64,000 bases of DNA from Chelatococcus sp. YT9 (GTDB taxonomy: Bacteria; Pseudomonadota; Alphaproteobacteria; Rhizobiales; Beijerinckiaceae): positions 186,001-250,000 of the forward strand of contig NZ_JAHBRW010000001.1 of NCBI RefSeq assembly GCF_018398315.1. The letters are read 5' to 3'. The position numbers and the translations under genes are program-made. Below, piece after piece: positions 1 through 7,468 of the stretch (positions are counted from its first letter, which is position 1; each line of letters starts with the position of its first letter). The notes beneath the pieces are model-generated. The model made no database searches and was not told the DNA's origin. It was given only the letters and a program-made list of their open reading frames with translations.

Positions 1-933
1 CGCGATGCCGGCGTCGAGCTGCGCGAGGCATTGCCCGTCGGCCTGCTGCGCAGCGCTGTCGGCCGCACGGATCTCAGGCTCCACCGCAAGGTTGTCGTGG
101 TCGACCAGGCCATCGCCTGGACGGGCAGCATGAATCTCGTCGATCCCGCGTTTTTCAAGCAGGATGCCGGCGTCGGGGAGTGGGTCGATGCCATGGTCCG
201 CCTTGAAGGTGGCGTGGTGACCTCCCTGGCCGCCGTGATGATCGGTGACTGGTCGCTGGAGACCGGCGAAAAGCCCCTCATCCTCACGCCGCGACCGCAG
301 ATGGTTCTCACACCCGCGACAACCGCCGATGCGCTCGCGGGCGACGGCGCCTATGACGAGCCGATGCCGGAGAGACAACGGCCAGGCGCGGCGATGCAGG
401 TGGTCGCCTCAGGCCCCGGCGAGACCGGTGATGGGCTTCTTCTGATGCTGATCGCGCTCGTGAGCGCCGCCACGTCCGAGCTCGTTCTGACCACGCCCTA
501 TTTCGTGCCGGACGAGTCTTTATTGCGCGCCCTACGCGCCGCCTCTGGTCGCGGCGTCAAGGTTTCTCTTGTCCTTCCGGAGAAGGTCGACTCTCTGCTC
601 AGTCGTTATGCCAGCCGATCTTATTACGATGAACTTCTTGAGATGGGCGTGAACGTCTACCTTTACAAAGGAGGGCTTCTGCATACCAAGTCGATCACGG
701 CGGATGGCGAGCTCGCGATGTTCGGAACCGTCAATCTCGACATGCGCAGCCTCTGGCTCAACTACGAGGTCGCCCTGTTCGTCTATGATCAAGATTTCGC
801 GAGGACATTGCGTCGCCTCCAGGAAACATACATCTCGGATTCCGAGCTGCTCGAGCGGAGCAGTTGGTCTGCACGACCTTTCCTGGAGCGGTTCGTCGAA
901 AATGTTCTGCGCCTGTCCGGTCCACTCCTGTAA
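1..933 (+). CDS. cls: Cardiolipin synthase / phospholipase D family protein, C-terminal part (5' end outside window)
   Basis: The frame is already open at base 1 and no start is visible, so this is the 3' part of a gene that begins upstream. The 310 residues seen hold two phospholipase-D HKD motifs. The first is 'HRKVVVVD' (His about 28 of the visible part), followed by 'WTGSMNL'. The second is 'HTKSITAD' (His about 228), followed by 'MFGTVNLDMRS'. Two HKD motifs about 200 residues apart, with the GS/GT-x-N extension after each, are typical of bacterial cardiolipin synthases, which join two phosphatidylglycerols at the inner membrane. The N-terminal membrane segments expected of the family would lie outside the window. 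A non-synthase phospholipase D-like enzyme cannot be excluded. The next gene starts 15 bases downstream, so they may be co-transcribed. Confidence 0.85.
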   Translation, partial: RDAGVELREALPVGLLRSAVGRTDLRLHRKVVVVDQAIAWTGSMNLVDPAFFKQDAGVGEWVDAMVRLEGGVVTSLAAVMIGDWSLETGEKPLILTPRPQMVLTPATTADALAGDGAYDEPMPERQRPGAAMQVVASGPGETGDGLLLMLIALVSAATSELVLTTPYFVPDESLLRALRAASGRGVKVSLVLPEKVDSLLSRYASRSYYDELLEMGVNVYLYKGGLLHTKSITADGELAMFGTVNLDMRSLWLNYEVALFVYDQDFARTLRRLQETYISDSELLERSSWSARPFLERFVENVLRLSGPLL

Positions 934-948
934 GTCCCTGTCACGAAG

Positions 949-1713
949 GTGCGCGCCTTGATCAAGCGCGTCGCCCTGCTGATCCTCATCCTGTTTCTCA
1001 TCCCGCTCGCCACCCACGCGGCCTGGTGGCATGAGCAGGGCTGGCCGCGTTCCTGGTCGGAAGCGGACTGGACCTCCGCCCGCATCCTGCCAGAAGCAAC
1101 CGCCGAGCCCGAGGCGGTCGTCCATGTGCTCGCCGCTCGCGTCGGGCGCTGGCGAGGCATCGTGGCGCATCACAGCTGGATCGTGCTCAAACAGGCGGGT
1201 GCTGCGCGCTATACGCGCTACGATGTGGTGGGCTGGGGCAATCCGGTCAGAACCAACCATCGCGAGGCCGACGCCCGTTGGTTCGGCAACGAGCCCAGCA
1301 TTCTGTTCTCGCTGCGCGGGCCGGAGGCAACAGCGCTTATCCCACGCATAGAAGCAGCCATAGCGGCCTACCCGCACGCTGCGTTCGGCAGCTATGCCGC
1401 ATGGCCGGGTCCAAATTCCAATACATTCGTTTCATATCTCGCGACCCGGGTGCCGCAGCTTGCGGGCGCGCTGCTGCCAACGGCACTCGGTAAGGATTTC
1501 CGCGGCGACGGCTGGTTCAATGGTGGCCTGTTCGCGGGGCTGGCTCCGAGCCGCAGCGGCCTGCAGTTCTCCGTGCTCGGCGCCCTCGGTCTCACCGTGG
1601 CATGGATCGAAGGTATCGAGATTAATGTTCTCGGCCTCGTCGCCGGGCTCGACATCCGCCGTCCGGCCCTGAAACTGCCCGGCTGGGGCCGCATCGGCCT
1701 GTCGCCAGCCTGA
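949..1713 (+). CDS. DUF3750 family protein, membrane-anchored or exported
   Basis: A 254-residue protein starting at GTG. Residues 5-24 form a hydrophobic N-terminal segment ('LLILILFLIPLATHAAWW') that is either a signal peptide or an anchor. The body has 'AHHSWIVLKQ', 'YDVVGWGNPVR' and 'GPNSNTFVSYLAT', a pattern I associate with DUF3750, a family of unknown function. The His and the SNTF segment recall papain-like NlpC/P60-type folds, but that is speculation. It follows the cardiolipin synthase by 15 bases, suggesting one transcript and possibly an envelope role. No catalytic activity is claimed. Confidence 0.6.
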   Translation: MRALIKRVALLILILFLIPLATHAAWWHEQGWPRSWSEADWTSARILPEATAEPEAVVHVLAARVGRWRGIVAHHSWIVLKQAGAARYTRYDVVGWGNPVRTNHREADARWFGNEPSILFSLRGPEATALIPRIEAAIAAYPHAAFGSYAAWPGPNSNTFVSYLATRVPQLAGALLPTALGKDFRGDGWFNGGLFAGLAPSRSGLQFSVLGALGLTVAWIEGIEINVLGLVAGLDIRRPALKLPGWGRIGLSPA

Positions 1714-1774
1714 TCCCCCTATTGGCCGGATCCTTCCCGGCCCGCCCCATTGGCCTGACGACCTCAAGCCGCGG

Positions 1775-1879
1775 TCAGCCGCTGATGGATTTCAAGGCGG
1801 CGATTTCCTCCGCGCCGTTTCGGATAAGCGCATCGAGAATATCCGCGGTCCATCCGCCTGCTTTCCATACAATTCGACA
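1775..1879 (-). pseudogene. Possible 3' remnant of a minus-strand gene
   Basis: Reading the minus strand gives 34 sense codons and a stop, closed upstream by an in-frame stop. The end of the peptide ('NGAEEIAALK') resembles the C-terminus of the ParA protein at 2575-3219 ('KGAQEIAALT'), and the bases coding for this stretch are almost identical (1792-1816 against 2610-2634). No start codon or ribosome site is evident. It could be the tail of a decayed paralogue, a duplicated fragment of parA, or chance coding similarity. Confidence 0.2.
1792..1816. repeat. 25-base direct repeat, copy 1 (left of the A+T-rich islet)
   Basis: This 25-base stretch matches 2610-2634 at 24 of 25 positions, in the same orientation. 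The only difference is C at 1810 against G at 2628. The two copies bracket the A+T-rich segment carrying the ADP-ribosyltransferase-like gene. The right copy lies in the 3' coding end of parA. It may mark a past duplication or integration event, or reflect related coding sequence. Confidence 0.5.
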
Positions 1880-2003
1880 CTACCCGCGCCGCCACAAATT
1901 GAGCGAAATTTTACGTAAAAGCTAACTAATAATAGTAAATATATGATTTATAATTGTTATATTTTTAAAATACCTATCATATTATATTCAGGATTATTTA
2001 ATA

Positions 2004-2540
2004 ATGCCTACTATATATGATTTTATCCGCAACCTGCCCGCCGGATATGCATACAGATACGATGCGCGCCCACCTACGGAGATTCTGAAGAGAGGCTTCG
2101 AAGGAACCAACTCGCATGATCACGCGATTCTTACATTTGAGAATAGAACAATATTCGCATCACGAACCGCCGCTGGAGCGTTTTCTTTCCGAGAATCAGC
2201 ATTAAACGTGGGTATACACCTAGACTATCTCTACAGAATAAATATTACCGGCCTTCGGTGTTTGGATTTTTGCAAATCATACTACAGTCGACGAGATGCG
2301 TTACTCAATGCGATAACAGATATGTCGTTCAATCAAAAAATTGAATATTATTCATCATCGAAAAAATACAGAAATATGGGACATAGGGCGTTCTTTCTCT
2401 ACTTGAAGGAGAGAATCGATGCCAGGCTGCGAGCTGCCTTTTTGCAAGTGGACGAGATACATATTCAAGGCCCGATTGAACCCCTCCGGATAAGGCCGAC
2501 AACCGCACATTTCGAGCTCGAAAGACAGAGCAAGGTCTGA
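2004..2540 (+). CDS. Pertussis toxin S1-like ADP-ribosyltransferase (putative)
   Basis: A 178-residue protein preceded by AGGA about ten bases upstream of the ATG. Residues 15-24 ('YAYRYDARPP') match the NAD-binding start of pertussis toxin S1 and related enzymes, where the first Arg is catalytic (here Arg18). Further parallels in order are 'GFEGTNSHDH' (His40, like S1 His35), 'IFASRTAAGAF' (Ser53, the usual STS changed to SRT), and 'HLDYLYRIN' (like the S1 strand 'GYIYEVR'). Glu136 in 'YLKERI' is the likeliest catalytic Glu; Glu151 is the alternative. There is no signal peptide, B subunit or visible immunity gene, so it may act inside the cell or be delivered by a system elsewhere. The gene and its upstream region are markedly richer in A+T than their neighbours, suggesting transfer. 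Confidence 0.65.
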   Translation: MPTIYDFIRNLPAGYAYRYDARPPTEILKRGFEGTNSHDHAILTFENRTIFASRTAAGAFSFRESALNVGIHLDYLYRINITGLRCLDFCKSYYSRRDALLNAITDMSFNQKIEYYSSSKKYRNMGHRAFFLYLKERIDARLRAAFLQVDEIHIQGPIEPLRIRPTTAHFELERQSKV

Positions 2541-2574
2541 TGGATGGAGCCGACAGGCACCATCTGTCTCGCTC

Positions 2575-3219
2575 TTAGTTCATGGCAAGTCGCAGACTGA
2601 TCTCCTGTGTCAAGGCGGCGATTTCCTGCGCGCCCTTGCCTGAGGGCTCGATCTCCTGGACGCTCAACCCCCGCCCGATACTGGCAGCGAAGGCCACCCG
2701 GTTGCCAAGGCTGGTGGCAGCCGTGTCCCTACCTAGCGCCTGGACCGCTTCCATCATCTCGCTGGTCAGGCCAGCGCGCTGCACCACACGATTGAGAACG
2801 ATGAGCGAGGGCGTGCCCTCCCGCGCGATGTTCTGCAAGGTGGGGTCGGTCGCCCAGAGATCGATCTGCGTGGGTTGCACGGGAACGACCACGAGGTCCG
2901 CCGCCTCGATCGCCGACCGGGACTCGACGTCGGACTTCGGAGGGGTATCGACGATGACGATGTCATGGTTGCGTGCCAGGCTGCGGGCCTCGCGCCTGGC
3001 ACCCCAACCACTCGCCGTGCCGAAACGAATGTCGATCACGTCAGAGCCAAAATGGCTCTCACGACGCTCGAACCATTGGCCGAGGCTCCCTTGCGGATCC
3101 ACATCGAGGATAGCGACAGCACGGCCGAGGCGGGCGAAGGCAACGGCCAGATGCGCCGCAAGCGTCGTCTTGCCGGAACCGCCCTTCTGCTGGGCCAGGG
3201 TAATGATTCGCCCATCCAT
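2575..3219 (-). CDS. ParA/MinD-family ATPase
   Basis: A 214-residue protein with the deviant Walker A motif of ParA proteins near the N-terminus ('QKGGSGKTT', residues 11-19), a switch I region 'DVDPQGS' and Walker B-like 'IVIVDTPP'. It resembles short, single-domain ParA ATPases that use ATP-dependent dimerisation to position cargo such as chromosomes, plasmids or chemoreceptor arrays. No ParB, partition site or plasmid gene is beside it, so a chromosomal orphan role is more likely than plasmid partition. It faces the ADP-ribosyltransferase-like gene tail to tail, 34 bases apart. The ATP-binding assignment is firm; the cargo is unknown. Confidence 0.85.
   Translation of the reverse strand: MDGRIITLAQQKGGSGKTTLAAHLAVAFARLGRAVAILDVDPQGSLGQWFERRESHFGSDVIDIRFGTASGWGARREARSLARNHDIVIVDTPPKSDVESRSAIEAADLVVVPVQPTQIDLWATDPTLQNIAREGTPSLIVLNRVVQRAGLTSEMMEAVQALGRDTAATSLGNRVAFAASIGRGLSVQEIEPSGKGAQEIAALTQEISLRLAMN
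2610..2634. repeat. 25-base direct repeat, copy 2 (inside the 3' end of parA)
   Basis: Partner of 1792-1816 with one mismatch. In the minus-strand parA frame it encodes the C-terminal 'GAQEIAAL' region. If the islet arrived by site-specific integration, this would be the intact att-like site retained in the gene. No integrase is present in the window, so this is only a possibility. Confidence 0.5.
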
Positions 3220-3434
3220 CGCCGTTGTCCCTCCGTGTGTGCGAAGGTTGCATCGCCCTCCCGGCCCTGCAACGGAAATGTGAGCTCAAGGGAGTATCGG
3301 CATGATGACAGCCGCGTCAGCCTTGTCGCTGCTTCCCTGACGCGTTAGACCGCGAGGATCCGCATGTGAGGTCGGGCAATGCGGGCCCGCGCATCGCACC
3401 AGCTCTGGCAACGATCATCGAAGAGATCCTACAG

Positions 3435-4727
3435 ATGAACATACTCCTCATCGGCTCCGGCGGGCGCGAGCACGCCCTGGCATGGAAGATCTCCGCGAGC
3501 CCCCTGTGCGATCGGCTGTTCACCGCGCCGGGCAATCCGGGGACGGCTCAATGCGGCGAGAATGTCGCCCTCGACACCACGGATCACGCGGCTGTCATCG
3601 CCTTCTGTGACGCCGAGGCCATCGATCTCGTGGTCGTCGGGCCCGAGGCGCCTCTCGTGGCCGGCCTGGTCGATGATCTGACGGCGGCAGGCATCCGGGC
3701 CTTCGGACCGACGAAAGCGGCCGCCCAGCTCGAGGGATCGAAAGCCTTCACCAAGGAACTCTGCGTCGAGGCCAACATTCCCACGGCCGCTTTTGCGCGG
3801 TTTACGGACGAGGCGGCTGCGCGAGCCTATGTGGCGGAGAAGGGCGCGCCTATCGTCATCAAGGCGGACGGTCTCGCCGCCGGCAAGGGCGTTGTGGTGG
3901 CGATGGGCCAGGCGGAGGCCAACGAGGCGCTCGCCATGATGTTTGCCGGCGGCCTCGGCGAGGCCGGGACAGAAGTCGTCATAGAGGAATGCCTCGTCGG
4001 CGAGGAAGCGAGCTTCTTCGCTCTCTCCGACGGCACCAATGTCGTGGCATTGGCCTCGGCTCAGGACCACAAGCGCGCCTTCGACGGCGACGAAGGCCCC
4101 AACACCGGGGGCATGGGCGCTTATTCACCGGCCCCCGCGCTCACGGCGGCGCTGGAAGCGGAGGTGATGGAGCACATCATCCGTCCGACCGTCGCCGCGA
4201 TGAAGGCGCGCGGCACTCCCTACAAGGGCGTGCTCTATGCCGGACTGATGCTGACCGCCGATGGCCCCAAGCTCATCGAATACAACGCGCGCTTCGGCGA
4301 CCCGGAATGCCAGGTGCTGATGCCGCGCATGAAAACCGATCTCGTGGCTGCGCTCCTTGCCACGGTGGACGAGGAGCTCAGCAGCTTCGACGTCCGCTGG
4401 TGGGACGATGCCGCACTCACGGTGGTTATGGCAGCGAACGGCTATCCCGGCGCTTACGAGCGCGGCAGCGAAATCGGGGGCATCGACGCCGCTGAGGCGA
4501 TCGATAATGTCATCGTCTTCCATGCCGGCACAAAGCAGGATGGGCCGCGCTATCTCGCCAATGGCGGAAGGGTGCTGAACGTCACCGGTCTCGGCCCCTC
4601 GATCGCTGACGCCCAACGCCTCGCCTATAGGGCAGTGGCCGCAATCGATTGGCCGGAAGGCTTCTGCCGCAGCGATATCGGCTGGCGCGCGGTGGGGCAG
4701 GATGCTGTAGGGCAGGACAAGGCGTGA
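3435..4727 (+). CDS. purD: Phosphoribosylamine-glycine ligase (GARS)
   Basis: This enzyme uses ATP to join glycine to 5-phosphoribosylamine, the second step of purine synthesis. The 430-residue product begins 'MNILLIGSGGREHALAWK', the usual PurD N-domain. It continues with the ATP-grasp core ('KADGLAAGKGVVVA', 'EECLVGEEASFFAL', 'AQDHKRAFDGDEGPNTGGMG') and the signature 'RFGDPECQVLMPR'. Length matches the family. An in-frame start lies 69 bases upstream, but alignment with PurD proteins favours 3435. It is transcribed away from parA and is followed 48 bases later by the BioR gene, with a small AGGGCA/TGCCCT hairpin (4727-4742) between them that lacks a T-run. Confidence 0.97.
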   Translation: MNILLIGSGGREHALAWKISASPLCDRLFTAPGNPGTAQCGENVALDTTDHAAVIAFCDAEAIDLVVVGPEAPLVAGLVDDLTAAGIRAFGPTKAAAQLEGSKAFTKELCVEANIPTAAFARFTDEAAARAYVAEKGAPIVIKADGLAAGKGVVVAMGQAEANEALAMMFAGGLGEAGTEVVIEECLVGEEASFFALSDGTNVVALASAQDHKRAFDGDEGPNTGGMGAYSPAPALTAALEAEVMEHIIRPTVAAMKARGTPYKGVLYAGLMLTADGPKLIEYNARFGDPECQVLMPRMKTDLVAALLATVDEELSSFDVRWWDDAALTVVMAANGYPGAYERGSEIGGIDAAEAIDNVIVFHAGTKQDGPRYLANGGRVLNVTGLGPSIADAQRLAYRAVAAIDWPEGFCRSDIGWRAVGQDAVGQDKA

Positions 4728-4775
4728 GGGCATTCCTGCCCTGACGCATCAATCTAGGGTCCGGGGAGCGAGACC

Positions 4776-5462
4776 ATGGCACGCGGCGTGGTGGCTAAAT
4801 CTGACGCACCGGACGACACCATCGCCACCCGGATCAGCCGGATCCTCGCGGACCGGATCGTTTCCGGCGCCCTCGAGCCAGGATCGCGACTGAGACAGGA
4901 TCATATTGCTGCGGAATTCGGCACCAGCCATGTGCCGGTGCGCGAGGCCTTCCGGCGGCTGGAAGCGCAGGGCCTTGCCATCAGCGAACCCCGCCGGGGC
5001 GTCCGAGTCGCGTCCTTCTCGCTGGAGGAGGTGAAAGAGGTGGCGGAGATGCGCGCCGCACTTGAGGGCCTCGCACTGCGCCATGCCGCGCCGCATCTGA
5101 CCCCGGCCATTCTCGAGGCAGCCGAGGCTGCCACGAAGGCCGGCGACCTCTCCCGCGACGTGCGCTCCTGGGAGGAGGCCAACCGTCGCTTCCACCGGCT
5201 GATCCTGACCCCCTCCGCAATGCCCCGCCTCCTGGCGGCGATCGACGACCTGCACGCGGCGAGCGCACGGTTCCTCTTCGCGAGCTGGCAGACGCAGTGG
5301 GAAGCGCGCACGGACCATGATCACCGCGCCATCCTCGCCGCCTTGCGGCAGGGCGACATCGACAATGCCTGCGGACTGCTGGCCCGCCATGTGCGCTGGA
5401 TCGGGCAGCGCCCCGTCGACGGCCCTGCTGGCCAAAGACGCAAGGCCTTCGTCGTCGGCTGA
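4776..5462 (+). CDS. bioR: GntR-family regulator, probable biotin repressor BioR
   Basis: A 228-residue protein with an N-terminal GntR winged helix ('ISRILADRIVSGALEPGSRL', 'VPVREAFRRLEAQGL', residues 20-75) and a C-terminal all-helical FCD domain ('VKEVAEMRAALEGLALRHAA' to the end). In many alphaproteobacteria the biotin genes are controlled by BioR, a protein of this type and size that binds a TTATMKATAA palindrome. Here the next gene is bioY, and an exact TTATCTATAA lies immediately before it, with a one-mismatch copy closer to this gene's stop. That context makes BioR the best name. From sequence alone, other FCD regulators such as those sensing organic acids would look similar. Confidence 0.8.
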   Translation: MARGVVAKSDAPDDTIATRISRILADRIVSGALEPGSRLRQDHIAAEFGTSHVPVREAFRRLEAQGLAISEPRRGVRVASFSLEEVKEVAEMRAALEGLALRHAAPHLTPAILEAAEAATKAGDLSRDVRSWEEANRRFHRLILTPSAMPRLLAAIDDLHAASARFLFASWQTQWEARTDHDHRAILAALRQGDIDNACGLLARHVRWIGQRPVDGPAGQRRKAFVVG

Positions 5463-5503
5463 CGGCCGAACTAAGCGTCGCGGCGATCGAACGCACCACC
5501 AAA

Positions 5504-5513
5504 TTATCTACAA
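5504..5513. promoter_or_regulatory. BioR-like box, upstream copy (TTATCTACAA)
   Basis: It differs at one position from TTATCTATAA and lies between bioR and bioY, 106 bases before the better box. It could be an auxiliary site or part of the bioY promoter region. A chance match is possible because the surrounding segment is A+T rich. Confidence 0.45.
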
Positions 5514-5618
5514 TTTTCTCAAATTGCAGTACACGGCCGCTGTCTCTGGGCTCTCACTGCCAATAGGGCTTGCACGCGTGCGCCTTTTGTGGATTCATCC
5601 ATAGATCGAATGTTGATT

Positions 5619-5628
5619 TTATCTATAA
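5619..5628. promoter_or_regulatory. BioR operator TTATCTATAA before bioY
   Basis: The ten bases match the alphaproteobacterial BioR consensus exactly. The box ends three bases before the GGAGAAG ribosome site of bioY, so a bound repressor would block transcript start or elongation into bioY. The adjacent regulator gene supports the assignment. Confidence 0.8.
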
Positions 5629-5642
5629 TTTGGAGAAGCGGT

Positions 5643-6224
5643 ATGACAGACCTCACTGCCTCAGGCTCCTCGTCCCCGCTGCTGCTGCAAGGGCGCTCGC
5701 TTCCGGTCCAGCTCGGAGCCATCATCCTGGGCACTGTGTTTCTCGCCATTTCCTCCCAGATCGCTGTGCCGATGGTCCCTGTGCCGGTGACGATGCAGAC
5801 CTTCGCCGTCACCATCATCGGCGCGATCTTCGGCTGGCGGATGGGCGCCATTACCGTGCTCGCCTGGCTCGCCGAGGCCATGCTCGGCCTGCCGGTGCTC
5901 TCCGGCGGAGCGAGTGGTGTTACGCCGTTCCTCGGGCCGACGGCCGGCTATCTCCTGGCCTTTCCTTTCATGGCGGCGGGAGTCGGTTTCTGCGCCGAGC
6001 GCGGATGGCTCGGAAGTCAATGGCTGCTCGCCTTCGCAGTCATGCTCTCCGCCAATCTCTTCGCGCTGCTGCTCGGCACCGCATGGCTCGCGGGTATGCT
6101 TGGCCTCAGCAAGGCCATTGCCGTCGGCGCGGCGCCCTTTCTCCTGGGCGCGGTGCTGAAGTCAGCCTTGGCGGCGGCGATCGTCAAGGCAGGCGGGCAT
6201 CTCTGCAAGGCGCCCCGGGGGTGA
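5643..6224 (+). CDS. bioY: Biotin transporter S component BioY
   Basis: A 193-residue integral membrane protein with about six hydrophobic helices. It carries the BioY-typical segment 'QIAVPMVPVPVTMQTFAV', followed by 'WLAEAMLGLPVLSGGASG' and 'GPTAGYLLAFPFMA'. BioY binds biotin in the membrane and imports it alone or with ECF energising components; no bioMN genes are adjacent. The ATG at 5643 is chosen because GGAGAAG lies 5-11 bases upstream and the BioR box lies just before that. An upstream in-frame ATG at 5589 would put the operator inside the gene. The stop overlaps the GTG start of the next gene by four bases, so the two are translationally coupled. Confidence 0.93.
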   Translation: MTDLTASGSSSPLLLQGRSLPVQLGAIILGTVFLAISSQIAVPMVPVPVTMQTFAVTIIGAIFGWRMGAITVLAWLAEAMLGLPVLSGGASGVTPFLGPTAGYLLAFPFMAAGVGFCAERGWLGSQWLLAFAVMLSANLFALLLGTAWLAGMLGLSKAIAVGAAPFLLGAVLKSALAAAIVKAGGHLCKAPRG

Positions 6225-6646
6225 CCGTCCGGCTGCGCCCGCACCATCTCCTCTGCATGCTGACCTATGCCGGCCGCGGTTATTCCGCCGCCTTCACCGC
6301 CAATTTCGACGCAATCATCCAGCGCCTCGGCGCCGAGGACATCCTCATCGTGGCCGGCCCCGACGACATCTGCGCGCCGCTCCTATCGGGACCGGATATT
6401 GACGACGCGCATTGCCGAGCCGCGCGTGTCGAGGCTCGCGACGGCGCAGCGGCGCAGGCCGCCGCGTCTCTGCTGCAACGACCGGTCAATCCCGGCGAGC
6501 GTCTCGCCATCGGCCAAACCGAGCTGGAGCGCCTGAGAGATGCCTTCAAAGCCGGCACATCGCGCTCCGCCTGTGCCGGCTGCAACTGGGCGACTCTCTG
6601 CAGCGAGATCGCCGCTGCGGATTTCGCCGGCACCCGGCTGCTGTGA
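6221..6646 (+). CDS. DUF1284 family cysteine-containing protein
   Basis: A 141-residue protein starting at a GTG that overlaps the bioY stop (GTGA). The opening 'VRLRPHHLLCMLTYAGRGYS' and the closing 'CAGCNWATLCSE' are typical of DUF1284, a family of unknown function. Several cysteines are spaced in a way that could bind metal (Cys near 10, 'DDICAP', 'DAHCRA' and the final CxxC-x5-C). Overlap with bioY places it in the BioR-controlled unit, though conserved association with biotin uptake cannot be judged from one genome. Confidence 0.75.
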   Translation: MTVRLRPHHLLCMLTYAGRGYSAAFTANFDAIIQRLGAEDILIVAGPDDICAPLLSGPDIDDAHCRAARVEARDGAAAQAAASLLQRPVNPGERLAIGQTELERLRDAFKAGTSRSACAGCNWATLCSEIAAADFAGTRLL

Positions 6647-6653
6647 ACGGAAC

Positions 6654-7271
6654 TCAAGTAAGCGGGATCGCCACGATCTCCCGGAAGGCCGGCCGCTCGT
6701 TCAGCCGCGCGAACCAGGCCGCGAGATGCGGCAGCTCAGGACGGTCGATCGACACGCCGAGCCAAGCATAGGCATGTGGCCCGAGCGCGATGTCGGCCAC
6801 GCCGAAGGACGCGCCCGAAAGATAAGGCTGCTTGGCGAGAGCCGCATCAGCGATGGTGAAAAGCTTGGCGCAGCCTGTGAGCCCGCGCTCGAGCTCAGCA
6901 TTGTCCCGCTCGGCGGGCGCACGTCGCAAAACGTTCCAGATCACGCAGCGGAAGGGCTCAGCGAGCCCTAACACCCAGTCCATCCACTTTTCCATGGACG
7001 CGCGCCCGACCGGATCGGCTGGATAAAGCGCGCCGTCACCATAGCGCGCCGCGAGGTAGCGTACGATCGTGTGCGATTCCCATAGGACGACGTCGCCGTC
7101 CTTCAAGGTTGGGACGAGGCCATTCGGGTTCATCGCCCTGTAGTCGGGATCGTTGACAACGCCGAAGACACCACCCGCGTCTATTCGCTCGAAGGGCAGA
7201 TCAAGCTCCCGGGCGCACCACAAGGCCTTCTTCACATTGGTGGAGTTGGTTCGGCCCCAGATCGTCAGCAT
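6654..7271 (-). CDS. Glutathione S-transferase family protein
   Basis: A 205-residue protein. The N-terminal thioredoxin-like domain has 'MLTIWGRTNSTNVKKALWC', 'NPNGLVPTLKDGD' (cis-Pro) and 'LWESHTIVRYLAARYG', where the Glu-Ser pair contacts glutathione. The C-terminal helical domain has 'FGVADIALGPHAYAW'. It probably conjugates or reduces small electrophiles with glutathione; the substrate is unknown. The start at 7271 is preferred over the ATG at 7289 because a GGAG ribosome site lies between the two. It is convergent with the DUF1284 gene. Confidence 0.9.
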   Translation of the reverse strand: MLTIWGRTNSTNVKKALWCARELDLPFERIDAGGVFGVVNDPDYRAMNPNGLVPTLKDGDVVLWESHTIVRYLAARYGDGALYPADPVGRASMEKWMDWVLGLAEPFRCVIWNVLRRAPAERDNAELERGLTGCAKLFTIADAALAKQPYLSGASFGVADIALGPHAYAWLGVSIDRPELPHLAAWFARLNERPAFREIVAIPLT

Positions 7272-7468
7272 CACCCATGTCTCCTTCATGCCTGGAGCGG
7301 CAGTGAAGAGCGCCCGCGCTGCAAGGTCAAGGCCGCCGCTTGGATGACATGGATTCCGAAGACATGGAATACGCGGAGCGAATACCGCGTGTCATTCGCG
7401 TCGGCGCCGAGCGCGAAGACGCGTTGTCTCCGCTCAACCGCTAGGGCGCATCGACCGGCCCGATCAAC

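Noticed and set aside
532..1377. 281-codon minus-strand open frame over the cls 3' end and DUF3750 gene
   Set aside because: It overlaps two recognisable genes on the opposite strand and resembles no known protein.
1722..1925. 67-codon plus-strand open frame before the A+T-rich islet
   Set aside because: Composition is unlike a protein, there is no ribosome site, and it runs through the repeat and remnant region.
2004..3219. ART-like gene and ParA as a toxin-antitoxin or partition cassette
   Set aside because: They are convergent rather than co-transcribed, ParA ATPases are not known immunity factors, and there is no ParB or partition site.
4727..4742. AGGGCA/TGCCCT hairpin after purD as a terminator
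   Set aside because: The stem is only six base pairs with no T-run, so it is not a convincing intrinsic terminator.
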